Of a stretch of 64,000 nucleotides of DNA, positions 25,826-35,126 are shown in pieces. The translations under genes and the position numbers were made by a program. The number at the start of each line of letters is the position of its first letter. Positions within the stretch are counted from its first letter, which is position 1. Source of the stretch: JACCVL01 sp963695375 (GTDB lineage Bacteria > Actinomycetota > Actinomycetes > Propionibacteriales > Nocardioidaceae); contig OY968767.1 of the NCBI GenBank assembly GCA_963695375.1, forward strand, positions 2,418,001 to 2,482,000, written 5' to 3'. The notes under the pieces were generated by a model that made no database searches, was not told the DNA's origin, and saw nothing but the letters and a program-made list of their open reading frames with translations.

Positions 25826-26448
25826 CGGGCACCTGCCGGTGGTGCGGCGCCGAGCAACCGCTCGACGTACTTGGCGACGACGTCGACCTCGAGGTTCACG
25901 GTGGTCCCCGGTGCCGAGCCGCCGAGCGTCGTGGCCCGCAGGGTGGTGGGGATCAGCGACACCTCGAACCAGCCGTCGCCGCCGTCGCCGCTGTCGCTGA
26001 GCGAGACCACGGTCAGCGAGACCCCGTCCACGGCGACCGAGCCCTTCACCGCGACGTAGCGGGCCAGCGCCGCGGGCAGCCCGATCCGGAACAGCTCCCA
26101 GCGCCTGCCGGGGGTTCGGGACAGCACCGGGGCGGTGCCGTCGACGTGTCCCTGCACCAGGTGCCCCCCCAGCCGGGTGCTCGGGGTGGTGGCCCGCTCG
26201 AGGTTGACCGGCGATCCGGCCCGCAGCAGGCCCAGGCTGCTGGCGCGCAGCGTCTCGGCCATGACGTCGGCGCTGAACGTCTCACCGTCGGACGCGGTCA
26301 CGGTCAGGCAGCAGCCGTTGACGGCGATGGACGCACCGGCTTCGGCGTCCGCACAGACCACCGGCCCGCGCACCGTGATCCGGGCGGAGCCGCCCAGGTC
26401 GGCGAGGGTGAGCACCTCGCCGCACTCCTCGACGATGCCGGTGAACAT
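25822..26448 (-). CDS. ribE: riboflavin synthase alpha chain
   Basis: Final riboflavin step, dismutating two lumazine molecules. The 208-residue protein is the usual tandem of two lumazine-binding beta-barrels: MFTGIVEECGEV...VNGCCLTVT in the first, HLVQGHVDG...VAVDGVSLTVV in the second. ATG at 26448 has GGGAGG 9 nt upstream, which is part of a possible sequestering hairpin. First gene after the FMN riboswitch. Confidence 0.95.
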   Translation of the reverse strand: MFTGIVEECGEVLTLADLGGSARITVRGPVVCADAEAGASIAVNGCCLTVTASDGETFSADVMAETLRASSLGLLRAGSPVNLERATTPSTRLGGHLVQGHVDGTAPVLSRTPGRRWELFRIGLPAALARYVAVKGSVAVDGVSLTVVSLSDSGDGGDGWFEVSLIPTTLRATTLGGSAPGTTVNLEVDVVAKYVERLLGAAPPAGAR

Positions 26449-26455
26449 CTCGCCT

Positions 26456-26493
26456 GCCTCCCGGTCCGGCGGCTCCGGGAGCCGTCGGGAGGC
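26456..26493 (-). promoter_or_regulatory. Shine-Dalgarno-sequestering hairpin before ribE
   Basis: Perfect 8-bp complement GCCTCCCG/CGGGAGGC (26486-26493 with 26456-26463), with a second small hairpin (stem GGCTC/GAGCC, 26471-26483) inside. The 3' arm contains the ribE ribosome binding site GGGAGG. It sits between the FMN aptamer and the ATG, where a translational expression platform would be. Confidence 0.6.
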
Positions 26494-26535
26494 GGGCGCC
26501 GCCGGCGCCGTCTGCACGGCACGCCGACGACGCGG

Positions 26536-26672
26536 GCTCCTCCCATCCGGACTCTCACCGTCGGTCCCGGAGTTCCACCGGATCAACCGGGCGGACAGGT
26601 GCGGAGCACGTGGCCGACCGGGTCGCGGACTGTCACCGCCGGTTCGGACTTGCACCGATCCCGGAGCGCGCG
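26536..26672 (-). ncRNA. FMN riboswitch (RFN element)
   Basis: The minus strand carries the conserved RFN core in order: GGGATCGGTGCAAGTCCGAA, CCGGCGGTGACAGTCCGCGA, GATCCGGTGGAACTCCGGGA, and CCGACGGTGAGAGTCCGGAT, then GGGAGGAG. The flanking GCTCC and GGAGC close the P1 stem. The aptamer lies ~90 nt upstream of ribE and should reduce expression of ribE-ribM-ribBA-ribH when FMN is high. Transcription probably starts just upstream, where an extended -10-like TGGCATACT is present around 26697-26705 (low certainty). Confidence 0.95.
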
Positions 26673-26719
26673 AGCGTGTGGTCGCTCGAGCGCGAGTATG
26701 CCACCCGCCCGGCCGGGGC

Positions 26720-26746
26720 GGGGCGCCGGTCGGCGACCGGCGCCCC
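26720..26746 (-). terminator. strong GC hairpin after rpe
   Basis: Perfect 12-bp inverted repeat, GGGGCGCCGGTC / GACCGGCGCCCC with loop GGC, starting 5 nt past the rpe stop codon. It lacks a U-tract, as usual in actinobacteria. It separates rpe from the riboflavin leader. Confidence 0.65.
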
Positions 26747-26751
26747 GAATC

Positions 26752-27417
26752 TCAGTGCTCGCAGGCCGACAGCGCCAGCCGCCGGAGCTCGGCCACGGCC
26801 GCGTCGGCGTCGTCGGCGCCGAACACCGCCGAGCCGGCGACGAAGACGTCGGCGCCCGCCTCCGCGCACCGTCCGATGGTGTCCGCGGAGATGCCGCCGT
26901 CGACCTGCAGCCACACCTCGGCACCGGAGCCGGCCACCAGCTCCCGGGCGCGACGGATCTTCGGCAGGCACAGGTCGAGGAATCGCTGTCCGCCGAAGCC
27001 GGGCTCGACCGTCATCACCAGCAGCAGGTCGAGCTCGGGCAGCAGCGCCGCGTACGGCTCGACCGGCGTGGCCGGCCGCAGCGCCATGCCGGCGCGGGCA
27101 CCCGCGGACCGGAGCGTTCGCGCCAGCCGCACCGGGGCGCGGGCGGCCTCGACGTGGAAGGTGACCGAAGCGGCACCGGCGTCGACGTAGTCGACCGCCC
27201 ACCGGTCCGGGTCGGCGATCATCAGGTGGCAGTCGAGCGGCTGGGCGGCGACCCTGGCCAGCGCCTCGACCACCGGAGGCCCGATGGTGAGGTTCGGGAC
27301 GAAGTGGTTGTCCATCACGTCCACGTGCAGCCAGTCGGCACCCGGCACCGACCTGGCGGCACCCGCCAGGTCGGCGAAGTCGGCGGCCAGCAGGCTCGGT
27401 GCGATCTGGACGGTCAC
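26752..27417 (-). CDS. rpe: ribulose-phosphate 3-epimerase
   Basis: Pentose phosphate pathway enzyme interconverting ribulose 5-phosphate and xylulose 5-phosphate. The 221-residue TIM barrel shows IAPSLLAADFADL, the metal/catalytic HVDVMDNHFVPNLTIGP, CHLMIADP, MTVEPGFGGQRF and QVDGGIS. GTG start at 27417 gives the standard N-terminus. It precedes the riboflavin leader, separated by a strong hairpin. Confidence 0.96.
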   Translation of the reverse strand: MTVQIAPSLLAADFADLAGAARSVPGADWLHVDVMDNHFVPNLTIGPPVVEALARVAAQPLDCHLMIADPDRWAVDYVDAGAASVTFHVEAARAPVRLARTLRSAGARAGMALRPATPVEPYAALLPELDLLLVMTVEPGFGGQRFLDLCLPKIRRARELVAGSGAEVWLQVDGGISADTIGRCAEAGADVFVAGSAVFGADDADAAVAELRRLALSACEH

Positions 27418-27496
27418 GGCGGGCAGTGTAGGCGCGTCGGTCTCGGTCCACGACGGGCCGACCGGGCGGACCGGGCCGGCGGACCGGGGCCCACGG

Positions 27497-28888
27497 TCAG
27501 CGCCGTCGCAGCAGCGCGAGGAACATCGCGTCCGTCCCGTGCCGATGCGGCCACAGCTGCACCGTCGGCGCGTCCGGCAGGCCGGTGAGCAGGTCGGGAG
27601 GCACCCCTGGGGCGGCACGCAGCGCCTGCCGCGCGTCGATCGGCTCGACGTCGTCCCGACCGCCGAGCACCGCTTCGACCACCTCCCGGGTCTCCGGCAG
27701 GTGCGGCGAGCAGGTGGAGTAGGCCACGACGCCGCCGGGCCGGGCGGCGTCCACCCCCGCCAGCAGCAGGTCCCGCTGCAGCGCCGTCAGCTGCGGCACC
27801 TCGTCCGGGGTCCGGCGCCACCGGGCCTCCGGCCGGCGCCGAAGGGCGCCCAGGCCGGTGCACGGCGCGTCCACCAGCACCCGGTCGTAGCCGGCGGGCT
27901 CGCGCCGGCCGGCCTCCCGCCCGTCGTCCTCCCGGACCTCGACGGCCGCGCCGAGCCCGGCCACCGCCCGGCGGACCAGCTCGGCCCGGTGCGCCGACGG
28001 CTCGTTCGCGACCAGGGCGGCGCCGCGGGCGGCGGCGTACGAGCCGAGCAGAGCGGCCTTGCCGCCCGGACCGGCGCACAGGTCGAGCCAGCGGGAGTCG
28101 GTGCCGTCGAGATCCGCCGCCGCGAGCGCCAGCGCCACCAGCTGGCTGCCCTCGTCCTGCACCGCCGCGCGCCCGTCCCGGACTTCGGGCACCGCCCCCG
28201 GGTCGCCGCCGGCCAGGACGACGGCGTGCGGCGACCAGCGGCCCGGCGTGCTCCCCGTGCTGCCGGCGAGCTGGTCGCGGTCGCACTGCCCCGGCCGGGC
28301 CACCAGCGTGACCGCCGGCGGCTCGTTGTGCGCGCGCAGCAGCGGGTCCAGCTCGGCGTCGTCGCCCAGCACGGAGGTCAGCGCGGCGCCCAGCGCCACC
28401 ACCACCCAGCGCGGATGCGACGTCGAGACGGCCCGGTGCCCGGTCGGGTCCTCCGCGGCGGCCGGGGCGACCCGCGCCAGCCACGCCGTCAGGTCGTCAC
28501 GGGCCACCCGGCGGAGCACCGCGTTGGCCAGGCCGGTGGTCCGGTGCCCCAGCGCCGACCGGACCAGGGCGACCGTGGAGTCGACCGCCGCATGGGCAGG
28601 AACCCGCATCGTCAGCAGCTGGTGCGTGCCGAGCCGCAGCGCGTCCAGCAGCGGCGGGTCCAGCCGGTCCAGCGGCCGGTCCACGCAGTCGGCGAGCACC
28701 GCGTCGTAGGTCCCGCGACCGCGCAGCGTGCCGTAGGTGAGCTCGGTCGCGAACGCCGCGTCTCGTCCGGCCAGGCCAGCCGCTCGGATCGCCGTGGGGA
28801 GCACCAGGTTGGCGTAGGCGTCCCGCACCGACACCGCCTGCAGCACGTCGAAGGCCACCCGGCGGGCCGGGTCGACACCGCCGCTCAC
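27497..28888 (-). CDS. rsmB: 16S rRNA m5C967 methyltransferase
   Basis: RsmB/Sun-family RNA:cytosine-5 methyltransferase. The 463-residue protein has an N-terminal NusB-like RNA-binding domain (about 1-140: ELTYGTLRGRGTYDAVLADC, VNAVLRR-like LANAVLRR) and a C-terminal Rossmann methyltransferase domain. SAM motif DLCAGPGGK, catalytic-pair motif DAPCTGLGALRRRPEARW near residue 341, and YSTCSPHLPE with the second Cys near 387 are present. GTG 28888 fits the family start ARRVAFDVLQAV and lies 7 nt after fmt. Confidence 0.94.
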   Translation of the reverse strand: MSGGVDPARRVAFDVLQAVSVRDAYANLVLPTAIRAAGLAGRDAAFATELTYGTLRGRGTYDAVLADCVDRPLDRLDPPLLDALRLGTHQLLTMRVPAHAAVDSTVALVRSALGHRTTGLANAVLRRVARDDLTAWLARVAPAAAEDPTGHRAVSTSHPRWVVVALGAALTSVLGDDAELDPLLRAHNEPPAVTLVARPGQCDRDQLAGSTGSTPGRWSPHAVVLAGGDPGAVPEVRDGRAAVQDEGSQLVALALAAADLDGTDSRWLDLCAGPGGKAALLGSYAAARGAALVANEPSAHRAELVRRAVAGLGAAVEVREDDGREAGRREPAGYDRVLVDAPCTGLGALRRRPEARWRRTPDEVPQLTALQRDLLLAGVDAARPGGVVAYSTCSPHLPETREVVEAVLGGRDDVEPIDARQALRAAPGVPPDLLTGLPDAPTVQLWPHRHGTDAMFLALLRRR

Positions 28889-28895
28889 CGCGCGC

Positions 28896-29834
28896 TCACG
28901 AGCCCAGCCGGGTGTCGGGGCCCAGCCGGGCACCTCGCGCCCAGTCCGGCGCCGGCACCGCGCGACGGCCGGGCGGCTGGACCTCCCCCAGGACGACCGC
29001 CCCGGCGCCGGTGCCGACCAGCACCTGCCGCTTGGTCACCTGCAGGGCACCGGCGGCGAGGTCGGGCTGGTCGGAGGGCGGCGGGACGGCACGCACCGGG
29101 CCCAGCTTGAGCGGCTCGCCGTGCAGCGTGGTCCACGCACCCGGTGCCGGGGTGCAGGCACGGACCCGTCGGTCGACGGCGAACGCCGGATCCGTCCACC
29201 GCACCCGCGCGTCGTCACGGTGCAGCCGCGGCGCGTACGACACGTTGTCGACCGGCTGCGGCACGGGGACGATCCGCCCGGCCGCCAGGCCGTCCAGCGT
29301 CGCCGCCAGCAGCCCGGCTCCGGCGTGCGACAGCCGGTCCAGCAGCTCCCCGGCGGTGTCTCGCGGGCGCACGGTCTCGGTCAGCGTGCCCAACACCGGG
29401 CCGGCGTCCAGCTCGGGCACGATGCGGAACGTGGTCGCACCGGTCACCTCGTCCCCGGCGAGCAGCGCGTGCTGGACCGGCGCCGCCCCCCGCCACGCCG
29501 GGAGCAGCGAGAAGTGCAGATTGACCCAGCCGTGACCGGGCACGGCGAGCAGCTCCGCAGGAAGCAGCGCGCCGTAGGCGACCACCGCGGCGCAGTCCGG
29601 CTCGAGGTCGCGAACGGCCGCCAGCGCGGCCGGGTCGCGCAGGCTCGGCGGGCGCAGCACCGGCAGGCCGAGCCGCTCGGCCCGCTCTGCGACCTGCCCG
29701 GAGGCGGGACGCCGCCCCCGACCGGCCCGCGCGGCGGGCCGGGTGAGCACGCCGACGACCTCGTGTGGTCCGGCCACCAGCCGGTCCAGGGCGGGAACCG
29801 CCACCTGCGGCGTGCCGGCGAACAACACCCGCAC
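28896..29834 (-). CDS. fmt: methionyl-tRNA formyltransferase
   Basis: Formylates initiator Met-tRNA using 10-formyl-THF. The 312-residue protein starts MRVLFAGTPQVAVPAL and has the conserved NLHFSLLPAWRGAAPVQ (catalytic Asn/His) and the metal-type DAGPVL segment. A C-terminal OB-like domain binds tRNA. GTG start 4 nt after def, so formylation and deformylation enzymes are made from one message. Confidence 0.95.
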   Translation of the reverse strand: MRVLFAGTPQVAVPALDRLVAGPHEVVGVLTRPAARAGRGRRPASGQVAERAERLGLPVLRPPSLRDPAALAAVRDLEPDCAAVVAYGALLPAELLAVPGHGWVNLHFSLLPAWRGAAPVQHALLAGDEVTGATTFRIVPELDAGPVLGTLTETVRPRDTAGELLDRLSHAGAGLLAATLDGLAAGRIVPVPQPVDNVSYAPRLHRDDARVRWTDPAFAVDRRVRACTPAPGAWTTLHGEPLKLGPVRAVPPPSDQPDLAAGALQVTKRQVLVGTGAGAVVLGEVQPPGRRAVPAPDWARGARLGPDTRLGS

Positions 29835-29838
29835 CCGG

Positions 29839-30384
29839 TCACATCCCCCGGCCGAAGGTCGGGTGCGGCGAGGTCTTGACGACCGGTGCGGGTCCGCCGG
29901 CCCAGGCTGCCGCGCGAATGGCGCGCATCGCCTCCCGGCGGGTGTCCGGGTCCAGCCGGTCGACGAACAGCACCCCGTCGAGGTGGTCGGTCTCGTGCTG
30001 CAGGCACCGGGCCAGCAGGTCGCTGCCCTCGACCGCCACCGGCACGCCGTGCTGGTCGAACCCGCGGGCGACGGTGCGCAGCGACCGGGTGCACGGGAAG
30101 CTGAGGTCGGGGATGGACAGGCAGCCCTCGTCGCCGTGCTGGGTCTCGTCCGACACCTCGAGGGTGGGATTGACCAGGTGGCCCAGCACGCCGTCCACGA
30201 CGTAGGTGAACACCCGCAGCCCCACCCCGAGCTGCGGCGCGGCCAGTCCGCTCCCCTGGGCGTCCAGCATGGTGTCGGTCAGGTCGGCGACCAGCCGGCG
30301 CAGCTCCCGGTCGAAGCTGTCCACCGGCGTCGCCGGGGTGCGGAGCACCGGGTCCCCGAACAGGCGGATCGGCCGGACGGACAC
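29839..30384 (-). CDS. def: peptide deformylase
   Basis: Iron/zinc metalloenzyme removing the N-formyl group from nascent proteins. The 181-residue protein has all three motifs: GSGLAAPQLG (near residue 47), EGCLS (near 87) and HETDHLDG (near 130). The GTG at 30384 is preferred because GAGGTG precedes it by 8 nt and the conserved VRPIRLFGDPVL follows. The 124-nt gap upstream carries a TAGACT -10-like box (30452-30457) without a good -35. Confidence 0.95.
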   Translation of the reverse strand: MSVRPIRLFGDPVLRTPATPVDSFDRELRRLVADLTDTMLDAQGSGLAAPQLGVGLRVFTYVVDGVLGHLVNPTLEVSDETQHGDEGCLSIPDLSFPCTRSLRTVARGFDQHGVPVAVEGSDLLARCLQHETDHLDGVLFVDRLDPDTRREAMRAIRAAAWAGGPAPVVKTSPHPTFGRGM

Positions 30385-30508
30385 GGAGCGGACACCTCGC
30401 AACGGTGGCGGTCACCGGGTGCGGGTCGCGGCGCCGGCGACCGCCCAGTCTAGGGAGGCCGACCCGTCCGCCCGGTCCGGATACCCCCGTCGCGCCCGGT
30501 CGGTGGGG

Positions 30509-32517
30509 TCAGCCCAGCTCGGCCGGATCGACCACGACCCGCAGCGGAGTCGCCTTGCGGGCGCTCCGGGCCGCCTGCAGCGCGGCCAGCGTCCGGGCCA
30601 GCGCCGGCCCCCCCGATCGCGGCACCCGGACCACCAGCCGGGCCCGGTCCGCGTCCAGCTGCACCGGGCCGAGCAGGTCGACGGGCTCCGGCCAGTCGGC
30701 GCCGGCGAGGGCGGCCGGCCGGCCACGGTCGGCGAGCGCCGCCAGGGCGTCTGCCGGGCCCTCGACGGTGGCCAGGCGCGCGCCGGGGGGCATCCGGGCC
30801 GCCCGCCGCTCGGCCAGCTCGCGCGCGGCGAAGCCGGCCGGGTCGGCCCGGACCAGCGCCTGCACGACCGGCAGCGACGGCTCTGCCACCACCACGACGA
30901 CGCCGCCGCGGGTGGCCGGGCGCACCAGCGCGACCACTCCGAGCCATCGTCGCAGGCTGTCCTCGGCCGCGCGCAGGTCCGGCCGGGCCAGCGACAACCC
31001 GACGTCGAGCAGCACCGCCGCGGCGTAGCCGTCGTCGGCGAGCGGCTCCGCGCCCGGGGTGGCCACCACCACGGCCGGCTCGTCCGGCACGCCCGCGAGC
31101 ACGCCGTCCCCGCTGGAGCGGCGGACCGGGACGCCGGGAAACGCCCGGCCGAGCTCCTCCGCGGTCCGCTGCTCGCCGACGACGGGTGCGCGCAGCCGAC
31201 CGCTGCCGCAGCTCGCGCAGTGCCAGTCCGGCTCGGGCCGACCGCACCAGCGGCAGCCGGGCGGCTGGCCGGGACCGGACTGGCCGAGCGGGCCCTGGCA
31301 TGCCGGGCAGGCCGTCGGAGTGCGGCAGTCCTGGCAGGCCAGCCGGGTGCGGTACCCGGTGCGGGGGACGTGCAGCAGCACCGGCCCACGGGTCAGCCCG
31401 GTCCGGAGCGCGCTGAGCGCCTGGTGCGGGAGTCGGGCCGCCCGGGCTGCGGCGTCCCGCTCCACCCGGGCGGTCGCCCCACCGGTAGCGGTGACCCGCG
31501 GCCACACCGCGCGGACCCGGTCTCGGTCCGCCTGCGCTTCGGTCAGCCAGCCGGACTCGACCAGCTGCTGGGTCTCCGCGGTGCGGGCGGGTCCGGCGAC
31601 CAGCAGGCCGGCGCCCTCCAGGTGGGCGCGCAGGGCCAGCACGTCCCGGACGTGGGGGTACGGCGCGCGGGGTTCGGCGTGCAGGTCGTCGCCGTCGTCC
31701 CAGATCACCGCCAGCCCGAGGTCGGTGACCGGTGCGAACGCGGCGGCCCGGGTGCCGACGACCACCGGCGCGGTCCCCCGGAGCGCGGCGAGGAACGCCC
31801 GGTAGCGGGGGGCCGGGCCGAGGTCCGCGGTGAGCACGACGTGCCGGCCCGGACCGAGCACCGCGCTGAGTGCGGCGTCTGCTCGATCCACGTCCCGGCG
31901 GTCCGGCAGGCACAGCAGCGCGCCGCGACCGCTGTCCACGCAGGCCGCCGCGGCGACCGCCAGCGCAGCAGGCCAGTCGTCCCCGGGCAACACGGTCCAG
32001 GCGACGCGCGGGGACCTGCCGGCGGCGAGCCGCGCCAGCACGCTGGCCGGCCCCTCCCCCCGGCCGCCCGCCACGCGTCCCGCCCGGCGCTCACCGCGGC
32101 CGGCTCGACCCCTCCGGCCCGCGGACGGGGGGCGGCGGTGGCCTCCCGCTCCACCCGGGCGTGCCGAGGCGGCACCGCGAGCCGCAACACGTCGGCCAGC
32201 GTCCCGGCGTAGCGGTCGGCCACCGCCCGCGCCAGCCGGGCGACAGCCGGGGTCAGCACCGGCTCGGCGGACACCACCCGGCGCAGCGGCTGCAGCCGGC
32301 CGTCGTGAGCGGTGGAGGCACCGAGCCGCAGCACGAAGCCGCCGACCTGCCGTCCCGCGAAGCCGACCCGCACCCGGCAGCCCACGATCGGCGCCGGCCC
32401 CGCCGGGGGGACGGTGTAGTCGAACGGGCGGTCGAGGTGCGCCAGCCCGACCTCGACCGCGACGCTCGCCACCACCGGGACCTCGGCAGCCTCGTGGTCG
32501 CGCGGCGGCTGGGTCAC
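30509..32517 (-). CDS. priA: primosomal protein N' (PriA), frameshifted
   Basis: Replication-restart protein, read as two frames. The N-terminal DNA-binding part runs from GTG 32517 (VASVAVEVGLAHLDRPFDYTVPP, GCRVRVGFAGRQVGGFVL) to ~32062. The rest continues in another frame from ~32056 to the stop at 30509. The break falls in a run of six C on the plus strand (32056-32061); one more base would restore a ~670-residue protein. Zinc cysteines are intact (CQDC...CPAC...CRWC...CASC). Walker A is replaced by LPGDDW and the DEEH box by WDDGDD, the degenerate ATPase known from actinobacterial PriA. Sequencing error, recent mutation or programmed shift cannot be told apart here. Confidence 0.9.
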
Positions 32518-32559
32518 CAGGGGGTTGTACCAGCCGGCGCCGACCGGACCGCGGACCGG

Positions 32560-33756
32560 TCAGACGCCGGCGGCGGCGCGCAGCTCGTCGAGCCGCGTCA
32601 CGTGCTCCCAGGTGAACGCCGGCAGCTCACGGCCGAAGTGGCCGTAGGCCGCGGTGTCGGCGTAGATCGGGCGCAGCAGGTCGAGGTCGCGGATCAACGC
32701 GGCCGGCCGGAGGTCGAACACGGCTCGGACCGCGGCCTGAATCCGGTCCACGGGCACCTGCTCGGTGCCGAAGCAGTCGACGTAGAACCCGACCGGGTGT
32801 GCGGTCCCGATCGCGTACGCCACCTGCGCCTCGCAGCGCCGGGCCAGGCCGGCCGCGACCACGTGCTTGGCCACCCAGCGCATCGCGTACGCGGCCGAGC
32901 GGTCCACCTTGGACGGGTCCTTGCCACTGAACGCGCCGCCACCGTGCCGGGCCATCCCGCCGTAGGTGTCGATGATGATCTTGCGACCGGTCAGCCCGGC
33001 GTCGCCCATCGGTCCACCGATCTCGAACCGCCCGGTCGGGTTGACCAGCAGCCGGTAGTCGGAGGAGTCGATGTCGAACCGGTCGAGCACCTCGTCGACC
33101 ACGTGCTTGCGGACGTCGGGGCTGAGCATCGCGCCGAGGTCGATGTCGGCCGCGTGCTGGCTGGACACCACCACCGTGTCCACCCGCCGCGGACTCCCGT
33201 CGGCCGCGTACTCCACCGTCACCTGGGTCTTGCCGTCCGGCCGCAGGTAGGCCATGGTCTGGTCGCGCCGGACCTCCGCGAGCCGCTGCGCCATCCGGTG
33301 CGCGATGGTGATCGGCAGCGGCATCAGCTCGGGCGTGTCGTCGCAGGCGTAGCCGAACATCAGCCCCTGGTCCCCGGCGCCCTGCCGGTCCAGCGGGTCG
33401 ACCGACCCGCCGGTGCGTTCCTCGTACGCGTCGTCGACGCCGGCCGCGATGTCCGCGGACTGGGCGCCGATGCTGACCTGCACGCCGCAGGAGGCGCCGT
33501 CGAAGCCCTTCTGCGAGCTGTCGTAGCCGATCGCCAGCACCCGGTCCCGCACGATCCGCGGGATGTCGGCCCAGGCCTCGGTCGTCACCTCGCCGGCCAC
33601 GACGACGAGCCCGGTGGTCACCAGCGTCTCCACCGCGACCCGGCTGGCCGGGTCCTGCTCCAGCAGCGCGTCCAGGATGCTGTCGCTGATCTGGTCGGCG
33701 ATCTTGTCGGGGTGGCCCTCCGTCACGGACTCGGAGGTGAACAGGCGACGGGTCAC
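32560..33756 (-). CDS. metK: S-adenosylmethionine synthetase
   Basis: Makes SAM from methionine and ATP. The 398-residue protein starts TRRLFTSESVTEGHPDKIADQ and contains the ATP/K+ motif GAGDQGLMFGYACD and the P-loop-like GGGAFSGKDPSKVDRSAAY. GTG at 33756 with CGGAG upstream. The 65-nt gap before coaBC shows no SAM-I, SAM-II or SAM-IV aptamer, so regulation by riboswitch is not supported. Confidence 0.97.
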   Translation of the reverse strand: MTRRLFTSESVTEGHPDKIADQISDSILDALLEQDPASRVAVETLVTTGLVVVAGEVTTEAWADIPRIVRDRVLAIGYDSSQKGFDGASCGVQVSIGAQSADIAAGVDDAYEERTGGSVDPLDRQGAGDQGLMFGYACDDTPELMPLPITIAHRMAQRLAEVRRDQTMAYLRPDGKTQVTVEYAADGSPRRVDTVVVSSQHAADIDLGAMLSPDVRKHVVDEVLDRFDIDSSDYRLLVNPTGRFEIGGPMGDAGLTGRKIIIDTYGGMARHGGGAFSGKDPSKVDRSAAYAMRWVAKHVVAAGLARRCEAQVAYAIGTAHPVGFYVDCFGTEQVPVDRIQAAVRAVFDLRPAALIRDLDLLRPIYADTAAYGHFGRELPAFTWEHVTRLDELRAAAGV

Positions 33757-33821
33757 GCGGAGCTCCGTTCGACGGTCGAGACTCGCGGCCGGCGGTCCGG
33801 CGTCCGCGGTCGTGGTTTGCC

Positions 33822-35102
33822 TCAGCGTACCGTCGGGGAGCCTGGCGCCCCGTCGGACAGGTGCTTGACCACCAGGTCCCAGACGACCTCGGCGAGGTCG
33901 AGCTTGGAGCCGGGACCGACCGGCGTCTCCGCACCGGCCCGGTCCAGCACGACCGCCTCGGTGTCGTCGCTGCCGAACACCCGTCCCCCGCTCACGTCGT
34001 TGACCACGAGCAGGTCGCACCCCTTGCGGCGCAGCTTGGCCCGGGCATGGTCGAGCACGGCGGCCGTGGAGTCGCCGGTCTCCGCCGCGAAGCCCACGAT
34101 CACCGGCAGCGGGTCGGCGGAGCGCCGACGGACCAGGTCGGCGAGGACGTCCGGGGTCTGCACCAGCTCCAGTGCGGGGACCGAGCCGTCGGACCGCTTC
34201 TTGATCTTGGTCTGCGTGGGATGGACCGGGCGGAAGTCCGACGGCGCGGCCGCCATCACCACGGCATCGGACGACGCCGCGGCGCGTACGGCGGCGTCGT
34301 GCAGCTGGGCGGTGGTCTCCACCGGCAGCACGGTGACTCCGGCCGGGTCGGGGAGGCCGACGTTGGCCGCCAGCACGGTGACCTCGGCCCCGCGAGCCAC
34401 CGCCGCGGTCGCCAGGGCGTAGCCCATCAGCCCCGACGAGCGGTTCCCGAGGAAGCGCACCGGGTCGAGCGGCTCTCGGGTCCCGCCGGCGGTCACCAGG
34501 ACCCGGCGGCCGGCCAGGTCGGCGACCGGGGCCGCGGTGCCGTCCGCGGGCGTCGATCGGTGCAGTGCCGTCAGGGCCACCTCCACGATCTGCGCCGGGT
34601 CCGGCAGCCTGCCCCTGCCGGTGTCGGGCCCGGTCAGCCGGCCCACCGCGGGCTCGACCACGACCACTCCGCGGGACCGCAGCGTGGTCACGTTGTGCTG
34701 CGTCGCGGCGTGCTCCCACATCTCCGTGTGCATCGCCGGGACCACGACCACCGGGCACCGCGCGGTGAGCAGCGTCGCGGTCAGCAGGTCGTCGGCGCGC
34801 CCGTGCACCATCCGGGCGAGCAGGTCGGCGGTGGCCGGTGCGACCAGCACCAGGTCGGCCTCGCGGCCGATCCGCACGTGCGCCACGTCGGGGACGTCGG
34901 TGAAGACGTCCGCGCTCACGGGACGGCCGGACAGCGCCTCCCAGGTGGGGGCACCGACGAACCGCAGCGCCGAGCGGGTGGGGACGACGCGGACGTCGTG
35001 GCCGGACTCGGTCAGCAGCCGCAGCACCTCACAGGCCTTGTACGCGGCGATCCCGCCGCCCACACCGAGGACGACCGAGGGGTGGCGCGGCTCGGCAGTC
35101 AT
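33822..35102 (-). CDS. coaBC: bifunctional CoaBC (phosphopantothenoylcysteine synthetase/decarboxylase)
   Basis: Two steps of coenzyme A synthesis. The 426-residue protein has an N-terminal flavin-dependent CoaC domain (GVGGGIAAYKACEVLR; catalytic His in VAHVRIG; PAMHTEMW, where most bacteria have PAMN). The C-terminal CoaB domain from ~195 has LVTAGGTREPLDPVRFLGNRSSG and the KIKK segment. ATG at 35102, 24 nt after rpoZ. The order rpoZ-coaBC-metK-priA is conserved in actinobacteria. Confidence 0.95.
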   Translation of the reverse strand: MTAEPRHPSVVLGVGGGIAAYKACEVLRLLTESGHDVRVVPTRSALRFVGAPTWEALSGRPVSADVFTDVPDVAHVRIGREADLVLVAPATADLLARMVHGRADDLLTATLLTARCPVVVVPAMHTEMWEHAATQHNVTTLRSRGVVVVEPAVGRLTGPDTGRGRLPDPAQIVEVALTALHRSTPADGTAAPVADLAGRRVLVTAGGTREPLDPVRFLGNRSSGLMGYALATAAVARGAEVTVLAANVGLPDPAGVTVLPVETTAQLHDAAVRAAASSDAVVMAAAPSDFRPVHPTQTKIKKRSDGSVPALELVQTPDVLADLVRRRSADPLPVIVGFAAETGDSTAAVLDHARAKLRRKGCDLLVVNDVSGGRVFGSDDTEAVVLDRAGAETPVGPGSKLDLAEVVWDLVVKHLSDGAPGSPTVR

Positions 35103-35126
35103 GGGTGCGGACGAGGCGGGGCGGCC

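Noticed and set aside
30509..32074. C-terminal PriA frame as an independent gene starting at GTG 32074
   Set aside because: The apparent start is inside the PriA sequence, has no ribosome binding site, and the N-terminal PriA domain continues straight into it after a one-base shift.
33757..33821. SAM riboswitch before metK
   Set aside because: The gap is only 65 nt and lacks the conserved SAM aptamer cores; nothing supports a riboswitch.
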